Shown: piece by piece, positions 21,638 to 30,302 of the stretch
Layout: each line of letters opens with the position of its first letter
Numbering within the stretch: the stretch's first letter is position 1
Source of the DNA: a virus
Direction: 5' to 3' (one strand)
DNA: 37,882 nt
Virus record (IMG/VR): IMGVR_UViG_3300022227_000011
Location: 1-37,882 of that record
Position numbers and translations under genes: made by a program
The notes under the pieces: model-generated
The model's database searches: none
The model's input: only the letters and a program-made list of their open reading frames with translations
What the model was told of the DNA's origin: nothing

Positions 21638-22291
21638 TTAACCTGTTGGTGTCGGTGGTTCTGTCGGCTGCTCTGTATTGCCTCCACTATCATTATTTTG
21701 GTTGTGGGGGTGATTATCTAGGCTCACTCCACTTGCTGTAACAACATCACCACTTGGGGTTATTTTTGCCCCGTTTATCTCTACTGACTCAGGGGATTGT
21801 ATTTTAATTCTAGATTCATTTAATGATATTTTAACCGTTCCATCTCTGTTCTGTATTACAAGTGCGCCATTATCCTCATTTGCTATATTAAAGTTTGTCA
21901 TAATGTCAGGTATAAATCTTGAATCAGAAAAATTGTGCATCCGTCGAGTGTTAGGTTTTGATTGCGAGTACGATTGTTTAAATAAACATATATCTCTATC
22001 GCTAGCCTCTATCCACCCTAGATCACCAACTCCAATATTAAACGATATCAAAAAGCCACCTGCTCCGCTTGTCGCAACTGGTATGCCTTTTATTTCGCTT
22101 CTTTCGTGAGTTCGTTCTTTTGAGTCAACTATTAATATTTGTGGTTGCACATCTACAAATTTACGATCCTCAGAAACTTTAGTAACTTTTACGGGCAAGC
22201 ATTTTTGCATTTTTTTATTAATGTAATCAGCAAAAACATTTAGCGCACCGCCTAAAGAATCTTCATTGTTTGGATTTGTTGAGCTAGTCAT
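21638..22291 (-). CDS. Baseplate spike (Gp138-like) protein
   Basis: 217 aa cell-puncturing spike. An N-terminal OB-like domain (about 25-130; CLPVKVTKVS..FVDVQPQ, GVGDLGWIEASDRD) is followed by a beta-helical stem (ALVIQNRDGTVKISL) and an apex with HPH at about 194-196, a pattern known to hold a metal ion at spike tips. The tail is Pro/Thr-rich. Confidence 0.75.
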   Translation of the reverse strand: MTSSTNPNNEDSLGGALNVFADYINKKMQKCLPVKVTKVSEDRKFVDVQPQILIVDSKERTHERSEIKGIPVATSGAGGFLISFNIGVGDLGWIEASDRDICLFKQSYSQSKPNTRRMHNFSDSRFIPDIMTNFNIANEDNGALVIQNRDGTVKISLNESRIKIQSPESVEINGAKITPSGDVVTASGVSLDNHPHNQNNDSGGNTEQPTEPPTPTG

Positions 22292-23109
22292 CGTATCCTG
22301 TTAGCCTCTGCATGTAGATAAAAAGGTGTGCCGTCATTAGTTATATCAAATTCTAACTTGTAGATAGTATAATCGCCATTCAAGACAGGATTAACTTCAC
22401 TTGTCAACGATATTCTAGATCCTATTTGTGACACATGATCGTATAGCATGGTAACTTTTATTCCGTTTTCTGTTCCTTTGGGCACACCTATCATTCCTGT
22501 ATTTTTATTTAACTCTCTAACCGTTGCGCCGCTTTTAGGTTCACCCTTTGGCTTGATGTACAGTATTGAATTATCTACAAAAACGTCAGAGTCTGAAAGC
22601 TCAGACAGTGTTTTTATTTGAGCATTGGCCGATCCAGTAAATGAGTAATTAGCAATATTTCGATCTGGCACTTCAAAAGACAATCCCAGATCGTTATCAA
22701 TAGCCACACCTTTGGCTATACTAGATAATTTTGATATCTCCGATCCGCTCCTTGATACCATTATCCCCTTATTGTAATTACCTGTAATGCAATGGAGTTC
22801 AAGCCCTAAATCTGGCTTGTTAGTTGGATAAACTCTAAATATATCACCAATATACAAAATACTTGTACCTATCGATTCTCTGCCAACTTCTAAAATAACA
22901 CTTTTTTTAACGTTGCTAGTATTAAATGGGTTGGCTACTCTCATTAAGTAATCTCTAGTTTCCCTGTTGAGATTTAGAATCGTAATAGTACATTGTCCAT
23001 TCATCGGCGAGGAAAATTTAATCCCTTTGGCAGCAATAGGTACATCTTGGTAATACTTAATGTTATCACCAACTTGTACGCCAAGTTTTACAACTCTGTT
23101 ATCAATCAT
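22288..23109 (-). CDS. Baseplate hub protein
   Basis: 273 aa. Features fit a gp27/gpD-like hub: N-terminal VVKLGVQVGDNIKYYQDVPIAAKGIKFSSPMNGQCTITILNL, the middle ILYIGDIFRVYPTNK and a C-terminal LEFDITNDGTPFYLHAEANRI. Start overlaps the spike and plug genes by four bases on each side, showing one translational unit. Confidence 0.72.
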   Translation of the reverse strand: MIDNRVVKLGVQVGDNIKYYQDVPIAAKGIKFSSPMNGQCTITILNLNRETRDYLMRVANPFNTSNVKKSVILEVGRESIGTSILYIGDIFRVYPTNKPDLGLELHCITGNYNKGIMVSRSGSEISKLSSIAKGVAIDNDLGLSFEVPDRNIANYSFTGSANAQIKTLSELSDSDVFVDNSILYIKPKGEPKSGATVRELNKNTGMIGVPKGTENGIKVTMLYDHVSQIGSRISLTSEVNPVLNGDYTIYKLEFDITNDGTPFYLHAEANRIR

Positions 23110-23417
23110 TCCACTATCTCTAATTCAGCATTAGATACATAAATTAAAAACTGTGTAGCATCAAACTTAGTGTAATCAGGGGTTTCAATTTCGGGCATGT
23201 CTAAAATAAAATTCCCTTTTTCTGACATATAACTGTAAGGTAAAAGTGGAACCCCATTAACCAATCTACAACCATTCTCTATAAGCACAACTCCATCAAT
23301 ATCAATACCGTAGGTCATAAAACCACCAGCATCTTTTATTTGTATTTTATATCGATAATCTTCAATAGTAACTATTATTTGCTGAGATGGTACTTTTTGT
23401 AATGATATTGATTTCAC
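23106..23417 (-). CDS. Baseplate plug-like protein
   Basis: 103 aa, beta-rich with TIEDYRYKIQIKDAGGFMTYGIDIDGVVLIENGCRLVNGVPLLPY, closely like the small 'baseplate plug' family (Pam3 gp18 type) that lies between hub and Dit-like proteins. Likely seals or centres the tail tube at the baseplate. Confidence 0.72.
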   Translation of the reverse strand: MKSISLQKVPSQQIIVTIEDYRYKIQIKDAGGFMTYGIDIDGVVLIENGCRLVNGVPLLPYSYMSEKGNFILDMPEIETPDYTKFDATQFLIYVSNAELEIVE

Positions 23418-23920
23418 TTAAAATACTCCGCTATCTTTTGCAGTGCTGTTTTACTTTCAGATTCCTTTGGTAACTGCTCCCCCCTCTCTTCTGTGTCAGT
23501 ATCAGCTTGGTTAGCTACGTCCGATTTATCAAGTTTTTTAGTTTTTATTCTGCCTGTAATCTGCTCTATAAGATTTATAGCTAACGATACTGTGTCAAAC
23601 ATATTAGCATCTTCTTTGCTGGGGTAGCTCTCTATATACATTTTGTCAAATGTGGACACCTTGGTCTGTATTCTAAGTTGCGTCTTATTTCTGCTAGCAT
23701 CTTGTATTGATTTGTAAACCTCTTGATAATCATTAGAATCTAGTATTATTGTTAAAGATATCCTGACTTGATTTATTATAGCGTTGTCAGTAACAACCGT
23801 CCCATCTTCGATTATATGCTTTGCAAAAGTGTTGGAGGGAGCAATATCGACTTTCAATACTCCAGCCGTTGGGAATAGCTCATTCCCTTGGTCGTCAAAA
23901 ATAGCTGTGATTGAATCCAT
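23414..23920 (-). CDS. Dit-like baseplate/tail protein
   Basis: 168 aa. The N-terminal KVDIAPSNTFAKHIIEDGTVVTDNAIINQVRISLTIIL has the look of the Dit-like domain (PF21821) that starts 'H.ve.gv.vtDH'. The C-terminal third is a charged, probably flexible tail ending in ALQKIAEYFK. Follows the tape measure in order. Confidence 0.65.
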   Translation of the reverse strand: MDSITAIFDDQGNELFPTAGVLKVDIAPSNTFAKHIIEDGTVVTDNAIINQVRISLTIILDSNDYQEVYKSIQDASRNKTQLRIQTKVSTFDKMYIESYPSKEDANMFDTVSLAINLIEQITGRIKTKKLDKSDVANQADTDTEERGEQLPKESESKTALQKIAEYFK

Positions 23921-25383
23921 TAGTAAGCCTCGGCATCATCAAATTGCGAAATGGCATTAGTGACCTGATTATTTAGATTACTACCTACTGCGCTAGCTAT
24001 ACCCTCCGCGTCAGTTGACTGTGTATTAATAGTTGTTCCGCCAACATTAACATTATTAACTCTGCTACTCGATTGTTGGCTGTTAATAATAGACGCGCTC
24101 GTCTGTCCATTCAGCGGATTGTTTGTTATTTCTCCAGTAATCGATACGGATTTATCCATGTTCGCTCTCAACTCATCATCACCAAAACCGAAAAAATCCT
24201 TTACGCTGCCTAAAGAATTTTTTAATGAATTTGCAATGTCAGGTATCGATGACATAACCCTGTCAAATATTTCTGTTAATGAATTAAATCCTAACTTAAT
24301 TCCATCAACAACACCCTCCACAATATCACCAAACCATGTGTATTTTTTTGCTAAATCTCCTATAAAAGATCCTTGACCGCCAAGGTATGCCACAACGTCC
24401 TCGTAAAGCACAGCAAAAGCCACACCTACAGCCGCTATAGCACCCCCAATAATTATAAATGGTGACATAGTAGCCAGCGTTGCAGCACCAGCCGAAATTA
24501 TAGCCGGAAGGTACATGTAAGTTATAGCACCAGCAACACCAATAAAAAAACCTGTTACTAAGCTTTGATGCTCTGATATCCAACTAGATACGGATTCAAA
24601 CCCCCTAATCATTGAGGTTATCATTGGTAATATAGTTGTACCTACGGTTGTAAATAGATGCATAGAAGCTTGCTGGGTATCCGCTAAAGCATCGTTAAAA
24701 TCTGCCGCCGCTTTTGCGTCTTCTTTATTTGCAACGCCCAAAGCTTTTTGACGGTTGACTAAATCTTCTACAGCAACCCTGCCTTGTTGAAGTAATAATA
24801 TCGTCCCTTGATCCAAACCTATCATTTTTCCATATGCAGCAGATTCAGATTTACTCAAATTCAAATTTTTAAATGCGTCCGATACATCTTTCAACACCTC
24901 AACAGCGTTTTTTCCTACTACATTAATACCAAGACGTGCTAAAGTTTCTGATATCTGTCCCCCTCCATTAATTCTAATATTGGTTAACTGATCATTAAGC
25001 CCGGCAAGAGTTGATCTAAATCCCGATACGCTACCGCCTGACCGTTTTACAGCCTCACCCCATGCGCCCACGTCTTCAATTGAAAGTCCTAAAGTCTCAG
25101 AAAACTTGCCTATTTCGTCTGTGCTTGCAGCTTGAGCAACTAGGCCAGCAAACAACCCTGTTATAACCGTTAACGCTGCTGCGGTGGTAACGAGTCTATC
25201 AGATAAGCCTACGAAACTTTTAGAACTATCATCAACCGAAGTGCTTAAATCATCAACTGAACCAGCGGTATCATTAGCCTGTTTTTCAGTGTTATCTAAA
25301 CTTTTTTCTACATCGTCGATATCTTTTTTAGCTTTCTTCGACTGTACATCAAAAAGAATGCCAAAAGTTGTAAGTAAACTCAT
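23920..25383 (-). CDS. Tail tape measure protein
   Basis: 487 aa. N-terminal coiled coil (KKAKKDIDDVEKSLDNTEKQANDTAG), hydrophobic segments near 63-86 and 275-325, and a C-terminal region with Ser/Thr/Asn-rich stretches. It follows the frameshifted chaperone genes. Its ATG overlaps the stop of the -1 frame of the chaperone (ATGA), a common link. The short length for a tape measure implies a fairly short tail. Confidence 0.85.
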   Translation of the reverse strand: MSLLTTFGILFDVQSKKAKKDIDDVEKSLDNTEKQANDTAGSVDDLSTSVDDSSKSFVGLSDRLVTTAAALTVITGLFAGLVAQAASTDEIGKFSETLGLSIEDVGAWGEAVKRSGGSVSGFRSTLAGLNDQLTNIRINGGGQISETLARLGINVVGKNAVEVLKDVSDAFKNLNLSKSESAAYGKMIGLDQGTILLLQQGRVAVEDLVNRQKALGVANKEDAKAAADFNDALADTQQASMHLFTTVGTTILPMITSMIRGFESVSSWISEHQSLVTGFFIGVAGAITYMYLPAIISAGAATLATMSPFIIIGGAIAAVGVAFAVLYEDVVAYLGGQGSFIGDLAKKYTWFGDIVEGVVDGIKLGFNSLTEIFDRVMSSIPDIANSLKNSLGSVKDFFGFGDDELRANMDKSVSITGEITNNPLNGQTSASIINSQQSSSRVNNVNVGGTTINTQSTDAEGIASAVGSNLNNQVTNAISQFDDAEAY

Positions 25384-25616
25384 GTTCTAGCCTGCTTTTT
25401 TTGATATTCAATTGATAGATGCTCATTGATTTTAGGAATCATAATACATTCATACATGTCTAGCGCATCCTCGTAGTCGTAAATAGTTCTAAGCTCGATT
25501 AGCGTTGCTTGTTTTTCGCTGATAATTGCCCCGATAAGCGATTCCACATTGACATAATTTTGTCGGGGAGCGTCTGATTGAATTTGCTTAAGACGCTTGA
25601 TAGCTTCTCGGGACTG
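25380..25616 (-). CDS. Tail assembly chaperone, -1 frame extension (T-like)
   Basis: Downstream part of a predicted frameshift product. In the -1 frame relative to the chaperone gene, the sequence after a TTTTTTC heptamer is open for 78 codons (beginning QSREAIKRLKQIQSD, then a helical LIELRTIYDYEDALDMYECIMI and a QKKQART end) and stops in an overlap with the tape measure ATG. There is no good independent start. The fusion product would be 188 aa, made in the lambda gpGT manner. Confidence 0.7.
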   Translation of the reverse strand, partial: QSREAIKRLKQIQSDAPRQNYVNVESLIGAIISEKQATLIELRTIYDYEDALDMYECIMIPKINEHLSIEYQKKQART

Positions 25617-25945
25617 AAAAAATTTGTGTTGTACTTGACCATTTCTAATTCTAATTTAACTAACATCTCCCAGTCTGTTATATGCGAGTTAACCAGAACT
25701 GAGTTACTTAATCTAATCCATGATCCGTCTGTTGTTTTGACATCTACATAAGAGATCATCTTGTACATTAATTTTTCATTTGATTTGTAATCACCGATTT
25801 TAGGCATAGCGGTAGGCATGTACTGAGTGAAAACTTCTCGCCCCTCAGTAGCCGGAACCCGTGATATTCTAAATGTTTGTTTATCGCCGTCTATAGAGTC
25901 TATTGCAATCTCTAATGGTTTTATTTGCGGTATAGATTGAGACAT
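25499..25945 (-). CDS. Tail assembly chaperone (G-like)
   Basis: 148 aa, MSQSIPQIKPLEIAIDSIDGDKQTFRISRVPATEGREVF, soluble alpha/beta. Its position between tail tube and tape measure and the frameshift site within it identify it as the short chaperone form. It helps assemble the tape measure and tube but is not in the virion. Confidence 0.78.
   Translation of the reverse strand: MSQSIPQIKPLEIAIDSIDGDKQTFRISRVPATEGREVFTQYMPTAMPKIGDYKSNEKLMYKMISYVDVKTTDGSWIRLSNSVLVNSHITDWEMLVKLELEMVKYNTNFFSPEKLSSVLSKFNQTLPDKIMSMWNRLSGQLSAKNKQR
25616..25622 (-). promoter_or_regulatory. Programmed -1 ribosomal frameshift site TTTTTTC
   Basis: On the minus strand T TTT TTC in the reading frame AAT TTT TTC is the canonical X XXY YYZ heptamer. 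It sits 39 codons before the zero-frame stop and at the start of a long open -1 frame. Confidence 0.75.
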
Positions 25946-25978
25946 AAATCACCTTTGTATGTCAGCACCTAGAATAAC

Positions 25979-26028
25979 CGCTAGCAAAGGGGGTGCGCCC
26001 TCGTTCGCCTCATGTAGACTAGCTAGCG
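25979..26028 (-). other. GC-rich structured gap between tail tube and chaperone
   Basis: CGCTAGC (25979-25985) and GCTAGCG (26022-26028) are seven-base perfect inverted arms that enclose a GC-rich 36-base core (with a possible GGG/CCC inner hairpin). On the minus strand it would form in the mRNA between an abundant virion protein and a chaperone. It may be an attenuator or RNase-processing site that sets their ratio. Confidence 0.5.
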
Positions 26029-26037
26029 ATTAACTTT

Positions 26038-26508
26038 TTAAATGTTTAAAACTGCATCAGGGGACGGAGTATAAAGCATTTTATCAAACTTTAATTTATA
26101 AGACGCTGTTTTTAATCTTCCAGACGATCCCATAGAAGTTGCTGGGGTTCCTGTCACAATATTACCGCCTGTTAACGTAACCGTTGATAAATCTGGAGCA
26201 ACCCTAACTACAGTGATAACATCTCTAGCAGGTCTTTTTCCTTTTTCTGCCCTATTAGCCTCATAAATAGTATTCATAGTTAAATGGCTAATGGTGTTGG
26301 GTATTAAATTTATGGTTACGTCAATGGGTGCGGCTATGCTCCAACTTAAACCATCTCCATTCGTCCCCATAACCTTATCAGCTATAGTTATTTCGGGTAG
26401 ATCCATTCCATCAGCATCATCAGCAAAATGGGTGATCGGAGCTGGAACGGGTAATGTATTACTTGCTGCTATTGTCGCTACAGTACCAAAATGCGATAAA
26501 TCAGTCAT
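26038..26508 (-). CDS. Tail tube protein
   Basis: 156 aa, beta-rich with a long loop and the pattern VMGTNGDGLSWSIAAPIDVTINLIPNTISHLTMNTIYEANRAEK, as in small tube proteins of this DUF3277/structural type. It follows the sheath directly (11 bases) and precedes the chaperone pair, the standard order. Forms the inner tube. Confidence 0.75.
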   Translation of the reverse strand: MTDLSHFGTVATIAASNTLPVPAPITHFADDADGMDLPEITIADKVMGTNGDGLSWSIAAPIDVTINLIPNTISHLTMNTIYEANRAEKGKRPARDVITVVRVAPDLSTVTLTGGNIVTGTPATSMGSSGRLKTASYKLKFDKMLYTPSPDAVLNI

Positions 26509-26519
26509 TTAAAAATCCT

Positions 26520-28007
26520 CTAAATTAGTATATGACGGCCAACAACTTTGTCTACTGCGTCACGTTTAGCATAAACAAGCGTATAATCAATGTAATAATC
26601 AGTTACGCCGCTATTTGTTTCTTCTGTTATATCAACCGTATACCAATAACCCTTGCTAGATACATCATAGTGAGCATCTTCACGACCTGTAATCTGATTA
26701 ATAAATTGTATTTGCGTATTTGTAAGTTTTTTACCCTGAGCTATTGAGCCGTTTATTATTGCTTTATCAACAACGGGAGTAATATAAGACATTGCTGTTG
26801 CTCTCCCGGTATCATCTGCCGAAACAATAGGAAGCGCCAAAAACATATTTAAAAATTCCGCTTTTAAATCTGATTTTAGCCATTGCTCGTTAGCATAAAC
26901 ACCCATTTTAACTGGAGCAGTTGAGCCACCCATTAAAACACCTTTTTGATAAAAGCTTATTTGATTACCTGCCTCTTGAGTCTGACCCATATAATTGCAT
27001 CGTTTAGTGTCAAGGATATCAGATTCTGACGTAGTTGTAACAGTTGGAGTTAACCTATCATCACGTAAATACATGTAATTAGATGCAGCGCCAGCCTTTC
27101 CGAAGTCCTGAGTTGCTAACTGTGCGCAAGGTAACATTTCTGGGTATTCATCTGTAAAACTTGGATTTTTTAAAGTTATAGCTGTCCCAGCATAACCCTT
27201 TAGATTATCAAGATAATCGTCTACATCATCACGCAAGACAGGAACATGATATTGAAATTCATTGTTATGTGTAATATTCCAAGCCGCCGATTCTTCGACT
27301 TGCGTGAGCGTCAATGTAGGTATAAATATATACGATCCAAAGTCATTACTTAAATCAGTTGATTTTGTTAGCACATCACTTATAGATTGGGTAGATACTC
27401 CACTGCTAAATATTGCGCTAGACCCCCAACCAATAGTACTAAGCTCTGCTGTTAACCCTGAGATTGCGATATCTCCATCTGCTGCGCCATTTGTATCTAA
27501 ATTAAATTGAGTCTTGAGCGCATTGTATACAACTGTTGTTGTCCCAAAAGAGCCACCAGCCGCTTGTATTTCTGTCTGCAATTCACTTGCTATAGATGCA
27601 TAATCAGCGGCTCCGCTGAAATCAACCGTTATCGATGCGTCAACACCACCCAGAGTCACAGTAATAGCACCAGATGTTATTAATTTTAGCTCTGCTAATG
27701 TGCCAGCTTTTGATCCGAACACTTGAGCCGACGTATCAATGTCAGCCCATCGTGCAAAGCTGATATTTTTAGGAGTCGTAATAACTTTAGAGACGTAACC
27801 AAAATAGTAAGATGCTCTCTTGTATTCCTCAGAATCAGATCCGAAATAATCTAATACCGATGCTAAGTCACTAAACTTTAAAACCGATCCAGTTGGTACT
27901 AGCTCATTTGTTGAGAACAATCTATTTAGTAATTCACGACCGCTAAAAGTAGCAGCGGCCCCAACACCAGAAGTTATTTTTACATATTTATCCGAATTTA
28001 TAGCCAT
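26520..28007 (-). CDS. Tail sheath protein (DUF3383)
   Basis: 495 aa. VKITSGVGAAATFSGRELLNRLFSTNELVPTGSVLKFSDLASVLDYFGSDSEEYKRASYYFGY is the typical DUF3383 start, and the end has a sheath-like VDKAIINGSIAQGKKLTNTQIQFINQITG...WYTVDITEE. Its presence assigns the phage to the contractile group. Confidence 0.9.
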   Translation of the reverse strand: MAINSDKYVKITSGVGAAATFSGRELLNRLFSTNELVPTGSVLKFSDLASVLDYFGSDSEEYKRASYYFGYVSKVITTPKNISFARWADIDTSAQVFGSKAGTLAELKLITSGAITVTLGGVDASITVDFSGAADYASIASELQTEIQAAGGSFGTTTVVYNALKTQFNLDTNGAADGDIAISGLTAELSTIGWGSSAIFSSGVSTQSISDVLTKSTDLSNDFGSYIFIPTLTLTQVEESAAWNITHNNEFQYHVPVLRDDVDDYLDNLKGYAGTAITLKNPSFTDEYPEMLPCAQLATQDFGKAGAASNYMYLRDDRLTPTVTTTSESDILDTKRCNYMGQTQEAGNQISFYQKGVLMGGSTAPVKMGVYANEQWLKSDLKAEFLNMFLALPIVSADDTGRATAMSYITPVVDKAIINGSIAQGKKLTNTQIQFINQITGREDAHYDVSSKGYWYTVDITEETNSGVTDYYIDYTLVYAKRDAVDKVVGRHILI

Positions 28008-28009
28008 TT

Positions 28010-28528
28010 TTAAACACCATGTAAGTTAGGGCGAGTCCCGATTATTGCCGGGGTTTGCGTTTCGTAATTATGTTCATAGTTTACAGTTAAATCAAATGAC
28101 GGCGAAGATTCATTTCTATCATTATTGTTTATAAAATATGTCTGTCTAACATCAGTTATACGCTCAATGTTAACACCACTTTTACCCAGAACCCTAATAC
28201 CGCCATAACTCTGCAATAAATCTGCCGCTGTTGTTAGTATATCCGATGCGGTTAAGCTATTTATATCACTTGGATCTTGTTGAGCTAATGCGTCGAATTG
28301 ATATGATGCTCGTTTTAAATATTTCTGTATCCTAATGTCACCATTGTAACTAATTCCAGTACCGACTTGAGGGTTTGATATTTTATGTATAAATATACTG
28401 CGATCATTTGATGTTTTTTGCTGAGTAGGTTGATAAGACTGTTTTATTTTTACGTCACTCAACCCATTATCATTTAATAGTATTTTCAACTCTGCTATTA
28501 AAATTTTCATTATATCGTTATCACGCAT
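28010..28528 (-). CDS. Tail terminator / neck protein (gp12-like)
   Basis: 172 aa from ATG 28528 (GAGGG upstream), MRDNDIMKILIAELKILLND. The middle DRSIFIHKISNPQVGTGISYNG and FDALAQQDPSDINSLTASDILTTAADLLQSYGGIRVL match the neck terminator type that precedes the sheath gene. Expected to cap the tail for head joining. Confidence 0.65.
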   Translation of the reverse strand: MRDNDIMKILIAELKILLNDNGLSDVKIKQSYQPTQQKTSNDRSIFIHKISNPQVGTGISYNGDIRIQKYLKRASYQFDALAQQDPSDINSLTASDILTTAADLLQSYGGIRVLGKSGVNIERITDVRQTYFINNNDRNESSPSFDLTVNYEHNYETQTPAIIGTRPNLHGV

Positions 28529-28892
28529 CACCAACCCTCACGCATATAACAGCATTCCAACCACCCTGTACCGACCAATCTAGATCGGGCAACGCTTTGT
28601 ATTTAGCACCATCAAATATTATTTGATCGGCGTTTTCTGTACGGCTCAAAACATCAATTAATTCAGTATCTAAAATCTGAATGTAAAGCTTTGAAAAATC
28701 CAAACCTTTGTTAGCATAGGTACTTCTTGAGACAGGTTGGACACTGCCTGTTCGGATTATAGGTGTGTCGTACACATCAACCTCTAAACCTATTTCGTTT
28801 ACGTCTCTAGATAGCCACTTCAACACCTGATAATTTTGCTTTCCTATGACTGTTTGAGCAGTTGCAAGTAAATTAAATCCAAAATTTCTCAT
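28521..28892 (-). CDS. Collar/neck protein
   Basis: 123 aa: MRNFGFNLLATAQTVIGKQNYQVLKWLSRDVNEIGLEVDVY, with VQPVSRSTYANKGLDFSKLYIQIL. In this conserved block it is the gene between the gp10-like and terminator-like proteins and is assumed to be a head-tail joining component. Confidence 0.6.
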   Translation of the reverse strand: MRNFGFNLLATAQTVIGKQNYQVLKWLSRDVNEIGLEVDVYDTPIIRTGSVQPVSRSTYANKGLDFSKLYIQILDTELIDVLSRTENADQIIFDGAKYKALPDLDWSVQGGWNAVICVRVGDA

Positions 28893-29455
28893 TCTAATAA
28901 CTCATAAGTTAGCGTTGAAATTGCGTATCCCGTCTCTCTGAGCGGATCTTTATTTCCAAATGATTGATCGCCAAGCTGACCAGATCCAGTTTGCCCGTCT
29001 GCTATTGCTGCGGCAACCTTACCCACTAATGCGCCGCCTATTTTGTATGTACCATCATTTCTAATTTTACGCAATGCGATTGTAATTGGTGATAATGGCG
29101 CAAAGTTACCGTTACCAATTGAGTATTTTATATCATTAACCACTTTCAATCCTAGACGGCTAAGAACTTGATTAATACTTAAATTACCATTAATGAATGC
29201 TTTTGATCCTTGCTCAACTATCTTAGCCCATTCCTTGCTCTTGCTGTCAACAGTTGGCCTCATAAATGGCCTAGGAGGAATGCTTCTTTTAGGATTACCA
29301 TATTCGTTTTGTGCCATTATTCCGGCTACTTGGGTGCCGTCATCAGTATATTTAGCAGATTCAAACCAACCAGCTTGAACCTTTTTATTGTCAGCTTTAG
29401 ATAAAGCGTCTTTTAGAGCGTTCAATGCTGTATTGTCTACCATAATTTTAGACAT
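28889..29455 (-). CDS. HK97 gp10-like tail completion / neck protein
   Basis: 188 aa. VQAGWFESAKYTDDGTQVAGIMAQNEYG, then IPPRPFMRPT, the hallmark of gp10-like neck proteins, followed by a helical segment and IKYSIGNGNFAPLSPITIALRK. Overlaps both neighbours by a few bases. Confidence 0.78.
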   Translation of the reverse strand: MSKIMVDNTALNALKDALSKADNKKVQAGWFESAKYTDDGTQVAGIMAQNEYGNPKRSIPPRPFMRPTVDSKSKEWAKIVEQGSKAFINGNLSINQVLSRLGLKVVNDIKYSIGNGNFAPLSPITIALRKIRNDGTYKIGGALVGKVAAAIADGQTGSGQLGDQSFGNKDPLRETGYAISTLTYELLE

Positions 29456-29883
29456 TAAAAACCCCCGTAAATCTTCCTAAAACCTCTACGCTCAGGGCTA
29501 CCGCCAACATAAAAACCGCCAACACTTGCCGCACTTAGCATTGCTAAAAGCTGTCTACCGTATGGCGTAGAGCCTAACCAACAATCCCAAGTGCTAGAGC
29601 TAGGTGGTTCAGAAAGAGATACAGAAACACCTCGCTCACTTGCAGAGGTAACAACTTGATCCGGCAATCCCTGATCGATTAAATCTTGAATACGCAACAA
29701 ATGGGCTAACATCAATTGCAATGCGTAGACTCTGCAATCATGTTCTAGTGTGCAATCATCATCAGCAATATAACACTTACCTATTAAGTATTTAGCATTT
29801 AGCAAAGCATCTGGGTAATCAGTTTCGCTAGCATAAGCTTTAAAGTTTATTCTGAATGCTGCGATATCAAGATTTATAATCAT
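29455..29883 (-). CDS. DUF4054 head-tail connector protein
   Basis: 142 aa, IAAFRINFKAYASETDYPDALLNAKYLIGKCYI, the VYALQLMLAHLLRI helix and a C-terminal GSTPYGRQLLAMLSAASVGGFYVGG block are characteristic of DUF4054. Likely a gp6/gp15-like adaptor that binds the portal. Confidence 0.83.
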   Translation of the reverse strand: MIINLDIAAFRINFKAYASETDYPDALLNAKYLIGKCYIADDDCTLEHDCRVYALQLMLAHLLRIQDLIDQGLPDQVVTSASERGVSVSLSEPPSSSTWDCWLGSTPYGRQLLAMLSAASVGGFYVGGSPERRGFRKIYGGF

Positions 29884-29885
29884 TT

Positions 29886-30248
29886 TTATAACTCGTCAGT
29901 TTTTATATTAATCTCAACCTTTGCTTTAGAGTTTTTGTTTTTTACATCTTTTTCTGTTATTGGAGCGCATTTATCTTTTTTTGTTCCAACAGGTTTTTTA
30001 AATGTTATAAAGCCTCGTTCAACCATTCTACAAAAAACATCTGACGATTCCAACATCTTGAAATCCTCTGCTGTAACTTGAGTTTCTATATATTTTTTAG
30101 TTTGATAATGCTTATCTGCAACATTAGCACCACCCTTGATTAGGATTGAGTTTTTTGATTTTGTTACCGATACTTTTTCTCCTCCTTTTTTTATATAAGA
30201 CGGAAATATTTGATCATTAGATAAATAAGAGTAAATAGTTTTATTCAT
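29886..30248 (-). CDS. Hypothetical structural-cluster protein (120 aa)
   Basis: Basic protein MNKTIYSYLSNDQIFPSYIKKGGEKVSVTKSKNSILIKGG with a Lys-rich C-terminal tail. Lies between major capsid and DUF4054 genes, where such small proteins are often seen, but I know no function. Confidence 0.6.
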   Translation of the reverse strand: MNKTIYSYLSNDQIFPSYIKKGGEKVSVTKSKNSILIKGGANVADKHYQTKKYIETQVTAEDFKMLESSDVFCRMVERGFITFKKPVGTKKDKCAPITEKDVKNKNSKAKVEINIKTDEL

Positions 30249-30260
30249 TTCATTGCACCT

Positions 30261-30294
30261 TTTTTAAATAAAAAGAAGGGGGTAAATCACCCCC
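30261..30294 (-). terminator. Terminator after the major capsid gene
   Basis: On the minus strand GGGGGT and ACCCCC form a six-base-pair stem with a five-base loop (30278-30294) followed by TTCTTTTTATTT. It probably gives partial termination so that capsid mRNA exceeds that of the connectors. Confidence 0.75.
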
Positions 30295-30302
30295 AATATA
30301 AT

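Noticed and set aside
24326-24583. Trp/Cys-rich minus frame within the tape measure gene
   Set aside because: Shadow of the alanine/glycine-rich segment in another frame.
25510-25540. GCGAAAAAC near the end of the chaperone gene as slip site
   Set aside because: Not a full X XXY YYZ heptamer in frame (G AAA AAC), and the -1 frame is already open well upstream to the better TTTTTTC.
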